Assembly (NCBI RefSeq): GCF_002959965.1
Contig: NZ_PREV01000027.1
Span: 682,001-746,000, forward strand
Reading direction: 5' to 3'
DNA from: Microbulbifer pacificus
GTDB lineage: Bacteria; Pseudomonadota; Gammaproteobacteria; Pseudomonadales; Cellvibrionaceae
DNA length: 64,000 nt
Positions 51,803-59,982 of the stretch are shown piece by piece. Below the pieces are notes generated by a model. The model made no database searches. It was not told where the DNA came from and saw only the letters and a list, made by a program, of their open reading frames with translations. Both the position numbers and the translations under genes were made by a program. Every line of letters starts with the position of its first letter. The first letter of the stretch is position 1.

Positions 51803-53443
51803 ATGAAAAATCGTTTCCAGCGTGCCGCCGCGAGGTGGCTTTGTGGCATTGCACTGTCGGTATTCGGCAGTGTGGCGTTTGCGGTAGATTGTTCCGGGTT
51901 GTCCAGCTGGAACAGTACTCAGGCATACAGCGGGGGCGCCCAGGTACAACATCAGGGCACTGCGTATCAGGCCAACTGGTGGAGTCAGGGGAAAGATCCC
52001 GCACAGTATTCCGGGCAGTGGCAGGAATGGACGGCGCTCGGGCAGTGTGATGGCAGTGGTTCGTCCGGTGGTTCCTCAAGCTCTTCAAGTTCATCCAGTT
52101 CTTCGTCGAGTTCCTCCAGCAGTTCCTCGTCCTCGTCTTCTTCCGGCTCTTCATCCGGCGGATCCTCCGGTGCCGGCAGCTGCACTTCGCCGCACTATAT
52201 CGCGGGCACGAGTTATGTGGCTGGCCAGTTGGTGCAGAATGTGGGCGAGGAATTTGTGTGTGATATCGCCGGCTGGTGCTCCTCGGCCTCCGCATGGGCC
52301 TATGCGCCGGGAGAGGGGACATACTGGGAGCACGCATGGACTCAGGTGGCGAGCTGCGGTGGATCGTCCAGCAGTTCATCCGGATCATCGTCGTCTTCCG
52401 GATCTTCCTCCGGCAGTTCCTCGGGTGGCTCCAGCGGCAGCAACAGCAGTCGTTTGATTTCCGGTTACTGGCACAATTTTGACAACGGTTCCGGCGTGAT
52501 CCCGATTGCGCAAGTGTCTGATGCATTTGATGCGATCAATGTATCGTTCGCTGAGCCTACGGGTGCCGCGCCGGGAGAAATCGGCTTTGTGCTCGACCCT
52601 CTATTCAATGAGCAGGAGTTTGTCGCCGGTATCCAGGCCAAGCAGGCGGCGGGTAAAAAAGTCATCATCAGTATTGGTGGTGCCAATGGTCAGGTGCGCC
52701 TGGAAAGTGCTCAGGCCCGCGATAATTTCGTCAGTTCCATGATTGGAATTATCGACCGCTACGGATTCGATGGACTGGATGTGGATTTTGAGGGGCACTC
52801 CCTGGAGTTGAACGCGGGCGATGTGGACTTCCGCAATCCGACTACGCCGGTGATCGTGCACCTGATCGAAGCATTGCAGGCGCTGACTTCGCACTACGGC
52901 GATGACTTCATGCTCACCATGGCTCCGGAAACATTCTTCGTGCAGCTGGGATACAGCTTCTACGGTGGCTCCTGTTCCGGCTGTGATCGCCGTGCTGGCG
53001 CCTACCTGCCGGTGATTCACGCCATGCGCGATCAGCTCGACTGGTTGCAGGTGCAGCACTACAACTCTGGCGCGATCATTGGTCTCGACGACCAGTATCA
53101 CAGCATGGGCGTTGCGGATTTCCATATCGCCATGGCGGATATGGTACTCACCGGCTTCAATGTCGGCGGCAACCCGAATTATTTCTTCCCGCCACTGCGG
53201 CAGGACCAGGTGCTGATCGGGCTGCCTGCCAACGTGAATGCGGGGGGTGGGTTTACTTCAGTGAGTGAAGTGCACAAGGCGCTGAACTGTCTGGTAAAAC
53301 TTCAGGGCTGCACCACTTACACCCCGCACACCAGTACCGGATGGACAGGGCTGGGCGGACTGATGACCTGGTCAATCAACTGGGACAAATTCAATAACTT
53401 TGAATTTTCTACGGAGCATCGGGAGTTTCTGGATGAGCTTTGA
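51803..53443 (+). CDS. modular GH18 chitinase with polyserine linkers
   Basis: 546 residues, secreted. Signal peptide (GIALSVFGSVAFA); CBM5/12-type module (SSWNSTQAYSGGAQVQHQGT to about 78); a linker of about 40 Ser with few Gly; a second chitin-binding module (HYIAGTSYVAGQLVQ to about 190); another Ser/Gly linker (to about 213); and a short GH18 barrel: SGYWHNFDNGSGVIPIAQV, VIISIGGANGQV, catalytic YGFDGLDVDFEGHS (Glu about 330), QVQHYNSGAI and GLMTWSINWDKFN. The compact barrel is of the ChiC/ChiD bacterial exochitinase or endochitinase type. Follows the first chitinase by 72 bases. Confidence 0.93.
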   Translation: MKNRFQRAAARWLCGIALSVFGSVAFAVDCSGLSSWNSTQAYSGGAQVQHQGTAYQANWWSQGKDPAQYSGQWQEWTALGQCDGSGSSGGSSSSSSSSSSSSSSSSSSSSSSSSGSSSGGSSGAGSCTSPHYIAGTSYVAGQLVQNVGEEFVCDIAGWCSSASAWAYAPGEGTYWEHAWTQVASCGGSSSSSSGSSSSSGSSSGSSSGGSSGSNSSRLISGYWHNFDNGSGVIPIAQVSDAFDAINVSFAEPTGAAPGEIGFVLDPLFNEQEFVAGIQAKQAAGKKVIISIGGANGQVRLESAQARDNFVSSMIGIIDRYGFDGLDVDFEGHSLELNAGDVDFRNPTTPVIVHLIEALQALTSHYGDDFMLTMAPETFFVQLGYSFYGGSCSGCDRRAGAYLPVIHAMRDQLDWLQVQHYNSGAIIGLDDQYHSMGVADFHIAMADMVLTGFNVGGNPNYFFPPLRQDQVLIGLPANVNAGGGFTSVSEVHKALNCLVKLQGCTTYTPHTSTGWTGLGGLMTWSINWDKFNNFEFSTEHREFLDEL

Positions 53444-53472
53444 TAACAAGCTGAAACATCGCGGATAAAAAC

Positions 53473-53505
53473 AAAAAAGGCCCACACTATCGTGTGGGCC
53501 TTTTT
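53473..53505 (+). terminator. terminator between chitinase and tRNA array, copy 1
   Basis: AAAAAAGGCCCACAC-TATC-GTGTGGGCCTTTTT; serves the chitinase on plus and the tRNAs on minus. It is the left end of the tandem duplication. Confidence 0.9.
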
Positions 53506-53511
53506 GATATG

Positions 53512-53588
53512 TGGCGGACCGGACGGGACTCGAACCCGCGACCTCCGGCGTGACAGGCCGGCATTCTAACCAACTGAACTACCGGTCC
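53512..53588 (-). tRNA. tRNA-Asp(GTC), copy 1
   Basis: 77 nt with CCA encoded. Acceptor GGACCGG/CCGGTCC, D-arm GTTCAGTTGGTTAGAAT, anticodon loop CTGTCAC (GTC), T-loop TTCGAGT, discriminator G. Confidence 0.96.
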
Positions 53589-53636
53589 GCAGTCCTGACA
53601 TCCCTTTGAAAAATCTGCCTGGCAGAGAAAGGGAAG

Positions 53637-53712
53637 TGGTGGGTGGTACAGGGGTCGAACCTGTGACCTACGCCTTGTAAGGGCGCCGCTCTACCAACTG
53701 AGCTAACCACCC
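53637..53712 (-). tRNA. tRNA-Val(TAC), copy 1
   Basis: 76 nt with CCA encoded. Acceptor GGGTGGT/ACCACCC, D-arm GCTCAGTTGGTAGAGC, anticodon loop CTTACAA (TAC), T-arm ACAGG-TTCGACC-CCTGT. Transcribed ahead of tRNA-Asp. Confidence 0.96.
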
Positions 53713-53729
53713 CGCGTCAGGAGGTGCGT

Positions 53730-53757
53730 ATATTAATGATAGTTTTGAGAGTTGCAA
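53730..53757 (-). promoter_or_regulatory. promoter of tRNA set 1
   Basis: Minus strand: TTGCAA, 16 bases, TAATAT, 17 bases before the mature tRNA-Val end. The -35 differs from that of the other copy (TTGACG) because the duplication ends between the two elements. Confidence 0.55.
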
Positions 53758-53928
53758 CTGTTGGGAGGAAAATATTTTTCATTTTTCGTGGGAACACGAA
53801 CAGCTGTTCATCCTCGAAAAACAGCATGGAAATTAACTGAGATCGGATAAATAAAAAGCCGTGCACCGATACGCTATACACGAATCGTGGAGATCCGGAT
53901 GGGGGCGCAGAGATATTTCCCACATACG
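53741..53928. other. 188-bp spacer between tRNA duplications
   Basis: AT-rich, no gene. Contains the -35 region for the first tRNA pair and, at its right end, the left arm of the long palindrome at 53920-53969. Confidence 0.5.
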
Positions 53929-53969
53929 AAAAAGGCCCACACTTTCGTGTGGGCCTTTTTCGTATGTGG
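53920..53969. repeat. perfect 23-bp palindrome joining terminator and tRNA-Asp 3' end
   Basis: Left arm 53920-53942 (CCACATACGAAAAAGGCCCA plus CAC) and right arm 53947-53969 are exact complements around a TTTC loop. The right arm includes the encoded CCA of tRNA-Asp copy 2. The equivalent place in copy 1 has only the inner 14-15 bp of this stem. Confidence 0.9.
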
Positions 53970-54043
53970 CGGACCGGACGGGACTCGAACCCGCGACCTC
54001 CGGCGTGACAGGCCGGCATTCTAACCAACTGAACTACCGGTCC
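53967..54043 (-). tRNA. tRNA-Asp(GTC), copy 2
   Basis: Identical cloverleaf to the gene at 53512-53588, shifted by 455 bases. Confidence 0.96.
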
Positions 54044-54091
54044 GCAGTCCTGACATCCCTTTGAAAAATCTGCCTGGCAGAGAAAGGGAAG

Positions 54092-54167
54092 TGGTGGGTG
54101 GTACAGGGGTCGAACCTGTGACCTACGCCTTGTAAGGGCGCCGCTCTACCAACTGAGCTAACCACCC
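54092..54167 (-). tRNA. tRNA-Val(TAC), copy 2
   Basis: Identical cloverleaf to the gene at 53637-53712, shifted by 455 bases. Confidence 0.96.
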
Positions 54168-54184
54168 CGCGTCAGGAGCTGCGT

Positions 54185-54212
54185 ATAGTAATGATATTTT
54201 TTGGGGCGTCAA
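54185..54212 (-). promoter_or_regulatory. promoter of tRNA set 2
   Basis: Minus strand: TTGACG, 16 bases, TACTAT, 17 bases before tRNA-Val copy 2. Stronger -35 than the other copy. It is divergent from the ccmH leader. Confidence 0.6.
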
Positions 54213-54358
54213 CGCCTTTTGAAAATTTTTTTGTGATTCAAAGGCTTATGGCCATTTTTCGTGGATTTGCCACGGATTTGGTCGGGCGTGTCGGGGGCGC
54301 TTGGCGCTGCTATAATCCGCCCCTCATTCATCCGCCCATCCGCCGCGGGAGACTATTC

Positions 54359-54889
54359 GTGCTGAGCCAGATCGATATGAAACCATTGCGCGCCGTGCGG
54401 GCACTGCTTGTGGTGGCGGCCCTGTATGCGGGCGCCACTTGGGCATCGGTGGAGGTGGAGCCACTTTCCAGCGCCGAGTTGCAGGCGCGCTATCAGGTAC
54501 TGATCGAGGAGATGCGCTGCCCCAAATGTCAGAATCAGAACCTGGCCGGCTCTGACTCCATGGTGGCCACCGACCTGCGCCGCGAGATTCGCCGCCTTTT
54601 GGAAGAGGGGTTTAGCGATGCGGATATTCAGGATTATATGGTGGCGCGCTATGGCGACTTTGTGCTCTATCGGCCCCCGCTACAGCGGAACACGGTTGCG
54701 CTGTGGATTGCCCCCGGCGTATTCGCCGCACTGGGCCTGCTCACCTTGATCATCATTGTGGCGCGTTCCCGCAATGGCCGCGGAGGCCGTCAGGGGCAGG
54801 TGTCGCAGGCGTTGAGCGCAGAAGAGCAGCAGCGTTTGGATGAACTGCTCGGCAGCGGCGAACAGGGTGGAAGCAAACACAATGATTGA
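54359..54889 (+). CDS. ccmH: cytochrome c maturation protein CcmH
   Basis: 176 residues from GTG 54359 (GGGAG eight bases upstream); in-frame ATG 54377 has no RBS but gives the tighter signal peptide. After the signal (ALLVVAALYAGATWA) comes the three-helix CcmH/CycL domain with the redox motif EEMRCPKCQNQNLAGSDSMV, then DIQDYMVARYGDFVLYRPPL, a TM helix (ALWIAPGVFAALGLLTLIII) and a charged tail. CcmH reduces or holds the apocytochrome CXXCH. A TATAAT lies at 54311. It is separated from ccmG by 6 kb. Confidence 0.93.
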   Translation: MLSQIDMKPLRAVRALLVVAALYAGATWASVEVEPLSSAELQARYQVLIEEMRCPKCQNQNLAGSDSMVATDLRREIRRLLEEGFSDADIQDYMVARYGDFVLYRPPLQRNTVALWIAPGVFAALGLLTLIIIVARSRNGRGGRQGQVSQALSAEEQQRLDELLGSGEQGGSKHND

Positions 54890-56144
54890 TCTCTGGTTGA
54901 TTCTGGCACTGTTGCTGTTGCCGCTGGCTGTCATCATTGCCTGGCCGCTACTGCGCGCGCGTGGTCGCGGTGACCGCGTGATAGGCATGCAAGTGGCTGG
55001 TGACAGCGACCTGGCGACGCACACCGCGCTGTATCGCGAGCATCTTGCGGAACTGGAAGCGTCCCGCGCCAGCGGTGTGATTGACGATGTCCATTACCAG
55101 TCGCTAAAGACCGAACTCGCGCGCAAGCTGCTGTCGGAGGAACGGGGGGGGTACCGCACTGCCAGTGCCCGTCAGGGCGGGCGCGGTCTGTTGTTCGGCC
55201 TGGCGCTCCTGTTGCCCTTTGCCGCGGTGGGCCTGTATTTCTATTGGGGCTCCTACAGCGACCTTGCGCTGTATCGCGATATCGCCGCCAGCCAGGTCGG
55301 GGAGACGGATATGGTGGCGGAAGCCCGTATCACCCAGCGGCTTCGTGCGCGGACACTCTCTCACCCTGAAGATTTGACCGGTCGCTATGTGCTGGCCCAG
55401 CGCCTTCTGGTAAGTAATGACCTGCAGGGCGCCATTGGTCAGTATCGATATATCGTTGAGCGAGAGCCGCAGGCGGCGAATGTGCGCGCCGAGCTTGCTC
55501 AGGCACTCTTTTTTGCCGGTGGCTCAAAGATGACTCCGGAAGTGGTTGGGGAAGTGAACGCGGTATTGTCGGAGCAGCCGGGCAACACCACGGCCCTGGG
55601 GCTGGCGGGTATCGCCGCGTTCGAACGTGAAGATTTTGCGGCAGCGCGCTCGCACTGGCAGCGCGCCCTGGCACAAATGCCGCCCGGTTCCAGCGCCGCC
55701 CAGGCACTGTCTGCGGGGGTGGCCCGCGCGGAACAGGCGTTGGCGAAGGCTGGCGTGCAGACGGATGTGCCGGTGTCTGGGGGCGTTGCCGACGCAGGGG
55801 CGGATGAGAATCGCATTGCGGTCAAGGTGACCCTGCCTGAAGGTGTCCCTGTCGCCCCGGATACCCCGGTGTTTATCTATGCCCGCACCGCGGACAGCCC
55901 TATGCCACTGGCCATTGTGCGCCTCACCGCGGCGGATCTGCCGGCCGAGGTGGTGTTGGATGAGTCCACGGCGATGATGCCCGGACGCAGTCTCAAGACG
56001 GTGGATCAGGTTCAACTGGTGGCGCGGCTCGCGGTCAATGGGAATGCCCGCCCGGCGCCAGGTGACTGGCAGGGTGAGGTGAAAACACTGCCTCGCAGTG
56101 ACTGGGCGAAGCCGGCACATATCGCCATCGATCAGCAGATTTGA
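54882..56144 (+). CDS. ccmI: cytochrome c maturation chaperone CcmI
   Basis: 420 residues from ATG 54882, overlapping the ccmH stop by eight bases. Two N-terminal TM helices (LWLILALLLLPLAVIIAW; LLFGLALLLPFAAVGLYFYW) enclose a cytoplasmic segment (YREHLAELEASRASGVIDDV), then a TPR region (about 150-285) that binds the C-terminus of apocytochrome c, and a C-terminal beta-domain (VKVTLPEGVPVAPDTPVFIY to PAHIAIDQQI). Completes the ccm system. Confidence 0.93.
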   Translation: MIDLWLILALLLLPLAVIIAWPLLRARGRGDRVIGMQVAGDSDLATHTALYREHLAELEASRASGVIDDVHYQSLKTELARKLLSEERGGYRTASARQGGRGLLFGLALLLPFAAVGLYFYWGSYSDLALYRDIAASQVGETDMVAEARITQRLRARTLSHPEDLTGRYVLAQRLLVSNDLQGAIGQYRYIVEREPQAANVRAELAQALFFAGGSKMTPEVVGEVNAVLSEQPGNTTALGLAGIAAFEREDFAAARSHWQRALAQMPPGSSAAQALSAGVARAEQALAKAGVQTDVPVSGGVADAGADENRIAVKVTLPEGVPVAPDTPVFIYARTADSPMPLAIVRLTAADLPAEVVLDESTAMMPGRSLKTVDQVQLVARLAVNGNARPAPGDWQGEVKTLPRSDWAKPAHIAIDQQI

Positions 56145-56373
56145 GGTTTGGTGCCTGTGCCCGTGTGGCGCCGATCGGGCGCGGCGGGGTTTGGCCCCGG
56201 CGGTCAAAATTAGCGCTGAAACACTGCCCGCAGCCATGTACAATCGGCGGTTTGCAAGACAATCGGCGATTTGGCGTTCACATAGCTAGATCTTCCGCAG
56301 ATTACAACGAAGAGCGTCCGGCGGCGGTGCGTAGTGACCGTACGGGCGCCGGGTATTACCGAGTTTCAAGACC

Positions 56374-59300
56374 ATGCGTTTGAAGTGCATCAAGCTGGCC
56401 GGGTTCAAGTCGTTCGTTGATCCGACCACCGTTTACTTCCCCTCCAATCTGAGCGCCGTGGTCGGCCCCAACGGCTGTGGCAAGTCCAATACCATCGACG
56501 CCGTGCGCTGGGTTATGGGGGAATCGTCCGCCAAGAATCTGCGCGGCGACTCCATGACCGACGTTATCTTCAACGGCTCCAGCGGCCGTAAACCGGTTGG
56601 TCAGGCGTCCATCGAACTGGTGTTCGACAATTCCGCCGGCAAACTCACCGGTGAATATGCCGCGTTCAGCGAGATCTCCATCAAGCGCAAGGTGACCCGT
56701 GACGGGCAGAACATCTATTACCTGAACGGCGAGAAGTGCCGTCGTCGCGACGTGACGGACCTGTTCCTGGGTACCGGCCTCGGCCCGCGCAGCTACGCGA
56801 TTATCGAACAGGGCATGATCTCCAAACTGATCGAAGCCAAGCCGGAAGAGCTGCGGGTATTCATCGAGGAGGCGGCGGGCATCTCCAAGTACAAGGAGCG
56901 CCGCCGCGACACTGAAAACCGCATGCGCCGCACCAAGGAAAACCTGGAGCGCCTCACCGACATCCGCGACGAGCTGGACCGCCAGCTGGCGCGTCTCGAG
57001 CGACAGTCTGCCGCCGCGGAAAAGTACAGCCGTTTCAAAGAGGAAGAGCGCACCCACAAGGCGCATTTGCAGGCGCTGAAGTATCGCGAGCTGGACGACC
57101 AGACCCGGGCCAAGCAGCAGCAGATCGGTGAGCTGGAGCTCACGGTGGAAGAGCTGGTTACTCGCCAGGTGAGCTGCGATACCGGGATTGAAACCCAGCG
57201 TGTGGCCTATCACGAATTCTCCGATGCCTTCAATGAAGTGCAGGGCCGTTTCTACGCGGTGGGCGCGGATATTGCGCGCCTGGAACAGAGCATCTCCCAT
57301 GCGCGCGAGCGCAATTCCCGTCTGCAGTCGGATCTTGCCCGCACCGAGCAGGAGTTTGCCGAGTCGCAGTCGCTGCTGTCCGCGGATCAGGAGCGTGCGC
57401 TGGAGTTCGAGGCCGAGCTTGAAGTGATTGTGCCGGATCTGGAGATGGTTCAGGCCGCCGAAGAAGAGTCCGCGCAGACCCTGCTCACCGCGGAAGATCA
57501 GATGCGCGAGTGGCAGAACGAGTGGGACCAGTTCAACCAGGGTGCGTCCGACTCCCGTCAGCGCGCTGAGGTGCAGCAGTCCCGCATTCAACACCTGGAG
57601 ACCTCTTCCCAGCGCTTGCGCGACCGCATAAACAAACTGCAGAGCGAGCTCGAGAGTCTCAGCGGTTCCGCCGACGACAGCGAGCTGGAACAGCAGAACG
57701 AAGAGCTGGCGGAACTGGAAATGCAGCTCGCCGAGCTGCGTGAGTCCATTTCCGAGCAGGTGGAGCAGCTGGCCGACCTGCGCCGCCAGGAAGCCGACCT
57801 TGCCGGTGAGCTCGACAAAGAGCGCCTGCAGCTGCAGACCAGTCGCGGGCGCCAGGCTTCCCTCGAGGCACTGCAGCAGGCGGCCATGGGGCAGGGCAAG
57901 GCGGTGGCCGGTTGGCTGGAGCAGCACAACCTGCAGGATCGCCCGCGCCTGGCGGAACAGATCCGCGCGCAATCCGGCTGGGAGACCGCGGTGGAAACCG
58001 TGCTCGGTGCCCAGCTGCAGGCCGTGTGTATCGACCAGATCGAGTCACTGCAAGAGTCCCTTGCCAGCTTTGATGGTGGTCAGGCGATATTCGTGGATGG
58101 CCGCAGCGTGGCCGCGTCTGGCGCCGGTAGCCTGCCCAGGTTGTGCGATGTGGTGGAGGGGCCGGTTTCCCTGGCAGGCCTGATCGACAGCATCTATACC
58201 GCAGAAGACCTGAATGCAGCACTGGCCAAACGGGACCAGCTGAAGGGCGGTGAATCCATTGTCACCCGCGACGGTTTGTGGATCGGTCCAAACTGGTTGC
58301 GGGTCAGCCGCGGTGCCGATGCGGAAGCCGGTGTACTGGCGCGCAAGCAAGAACTGGAAAATCTCTCCCTGGCCGTGGAAGAGTGCGAGGCGCGCATTGA
58401 GGAGCTGAGCGAGCAGCGCGAGCAGCTTCGCCGTCGCGCCACGGAACTGGAATCCGGCATCGAACAGTCCCGCAACAGTGCCGAGCAATTGAACCGCCGC
58501 ACCGGCGATCTGCGCAGCCAGTTGTCCGCCCAGCGTGCACGCCAGGAGCAGATGGACGAACGCCGCCGCCGTATCGAGCAGGAAATTGCCGAGGTACGCG
58601 AGCAGAAAGACGCGGAAGCGGAATCCATTTCCGAAGCGCGCGTCGCCCTGCAGGAGGCAGTCGAGGCCATGAGCGACGATACCGATCGCCGCGAATCCAT
58701 GCTGGCGCGCCGCGAGGCCCTGCGCGAAGCCCTTGACGCTGCGCGCCAGCGAGCCCGTGAGGACAAAGACCGCTCTCACGAGCTGGCTATGCGCGAGCAG
58801 TCCGTGCGTACCCAGAAGGTTTCCCTGGAGCGCACCCTGCAGGTGCTGCGCGAGCAGGTTGAGCGTTTGCAGGAGCGTCGCGAACAACTGCATCTGCAGA
58901 TGGAGGAAGCTCAGGACCCGTCACAGGATTTCCAGAGTGAACTGGAAGAAAAACTCGCGGCGCGCATCGACGTGGAACAGGAGTTGACCGCGGCGCGCAA
59001 GAAACTCGAAGAAGTCGAAAGCACCCTGCGCAGCCACGAGCAGGAGCGCCAGAAGGCGGAATCCGCCCTGCAGGGGGTGCGCGCGCAGCTGGAGATGCAG
59101 CGCCTGGAGGCCAAGACACTGGAAACCCAGCGCAACGGTCTTGTGGAGCAGCTGCGGGAATCCGATCATGACGTGGAGCAACTGCTGGGGGAACTCCCGG
59201 ACGAGCTGACCGTCGAAGCGGTACAACAGGATATCGAACTGGTGGCTGCACGGATCTCGCGGCTCGGCCCCATCAACCTGGCAGCCATCGACGAATACAA

Positions 59301-59877
59301 AACGGAATCCGAGCGCAAAAATTATCTGGATCGCCAGTTCGGCGACCTGAACGACGCGCTGGAAACCCTGGAAAATGCCATCCGTCGCATCGACAAGGAA
59401 ACCCGGACCCGCTTCAAGGAGACGTTCGACCAGGTCAACAGCGGCCTGCAGGAGCTGTTCCCGAAAGTGTTCGGCGGCGGTCACGCCTATCTCGAACTCA
59501 CTGGCGAGGATCTGCTGGATACCGGTATCGCGATCATGGCGCGCCCGCCGGGGAAACGGAACAGCACCATCCACCTGCTGTCCGGTGGTGAAAAGGCACT
59601 GACTGCGATTGCGCTGGTGTTTTCCATTTTCCGCCTCAACCCGGCGCCCTTCTGTATGCTGGACGAGGTGGATGCACCACTGGATGATGCCAACGTCGGG
59701 CGTTATGCGCGCATGGTAAAAGAAATGTCCGAGCACGTGCAGTTCATCTACATTACTCACAACAAGATCGCCATGGAGATGGCCGATCAGTTGCTTGGGG
59801 TAACCATGCACGAACCGGGCGTGTCCCGACTGGTATCCGTGAATGTGGAAGAGGCCGCGGAGCTGGCATCGGCGTGA
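56374..59877 (+). CDS. smc: chromosome segregation protein SMC
   Basis: 1167 residues. N-terminal Walker A VGPNGCGKSNTIDAVRW (about 30-46) and the R-loop; long coiled coil (about 165-500); hinge (about 510-680, GWLEQHNLQDRPRLAEQIRA to LKGGESIVTRDG); returning coil (to about 990); C-terminal head with signature HLLSGGEKALTAIALVF (about 1066) and Walker B FCMLDEVDAPLDDANV. It compacts and segregates DNA, as in pseudomonads where it also precedes zipA and ligA; most enterobacteria use MukB instead. ScpA and ScpB are not in this window. Confidence 0.97.
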   Translation: MRLKCIKLAGFKSFVDPTTVYFPSNLSAVVGPNGCGKSNTIDAVRWVMGESSAKNLRGDSMTDVIFNGSSGRKPVGQASIELVFDNSAGKLTGEYAAFSEISIKRKVTRDGQNIYYLNGEKCRRRDVTDLFLGTGLGPRSYAIIEQGMISKLIEAKPEELRVFIEEAAGISKYKERRRDTENRMRRTKENLERLTDIRDELDRQLARLERQSAAAEKYSRFKEEERTHKAHLQALKYRELDDQTRAKQQQIGELELTVEELVTRQVSCDTGIETQRVAYHEFSDAFNEVQGRFYAVGADIARLEQSISHARERNSRLQSDLARTEQEFAESQSLLSADQERALEFEAELEVIVPDLEMVQAAEEESAQTLLTAEDQMREWQNEWDQFNQGASDSRQRAEVQQSRIQHLETSSQRLRDRINKLQSELESLSGSADDSELEQQNEELAELEMQLAELRESISEQVEQLADLRRQEADLAGELDKERLQLQTSRGRQASLEALQQAAMGQGKAVAGWLEQHNLQDRPRLAEQIRAQSGWETAVETVLGAQLQAVCIDQIESLQESLASFDGGQAIFVDGRSVAASGAGSLPRLCDVVEGPVSLAGLIDSIYTAEDLNAALAKRDQLKGGESIVTRDGLWIGPNWLRVSRGADAEAGVLARKQELENLSLAVEECEARIEELSEQREQLRRRATELESGIEQSRNSAEQLNRRTGDLRSQLSAQRARQEQMDERRRRIEQEIAEVREQKDAEAESISEARVALQEAVEAMSDDTDRRESMLARREALREALDAARQRAREDKDRSHELAMREQSVRTQKVSLERTLQVLREQVERLQERREQLHLQMEEAQDPSQDFQSELEEKLAARIDVEQELTAARKKLEEVESTLRSHEQERQKAESALQGVRAQLEMQRLEAKTLETQRNGLVEQLRESDHDVEQLLGELPDELTVEAVQQDIELVAARISRLGPINLAAIDEYKTESERKNYLDRQFGDLNDALETLENAIRRIDKETRTRFKETFDQVNSGLQELFPKVFGGGHAYLELTGEDLLDTGIAIMARPPGKRNSTIHLLSGGEKALTAIALVFSIFRLNPAPFCMLDEVDAPLDDANVGRYARMVKEMSEHVQFIYITHNKIAMEMADQLLGVTMHEPGVSRLVSVNVEEAAELASA

Positions 59878-59982
59878 TGAAGGTACGAGTGAGTTGTGAT
59901 CGGATGATCCCGGTGAATTGCAACGCATGGAGTCCGGCGTGGCGGATTCAGGGGAAGTCGGCAAAGGGAGAGGGAAGCAGAA

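Larger units (their letters stand above)
53473..53740. repeat. tandem duplication unit 1 (terminator-tRNA-Asp-tRNA-Val)
   Basis: Nearly identical to 53929-54195 at an offset of 455 bases: terminator, both tRNAs, the 48-base spacer between them and the promoter-proximal leader to about AATGATA. Differences are mainly at the two edges and in the terminator loop (TATC versus TTTC). Confidence 0.92.
53929..54195. repeat. tandem duplication unit 2 (terminator-tRNA-Asp-tRNA-Val)
   Basis: Second copy of 53473-53740. Both tRNAs are base-for-base identical between units as far as compared by eye. The inner terminator (AAAAAGGCCCACAC-TTTC-GTGTGGGCCTTTTT, 53929-53960) is included. Confidence 0.92.

Noticed and set aside
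56356..57972. 538-codon open frame antisense to smc
   Set aside because: Leu/Gln-rich translation is the mirror of the coiled-coil codons of smc.
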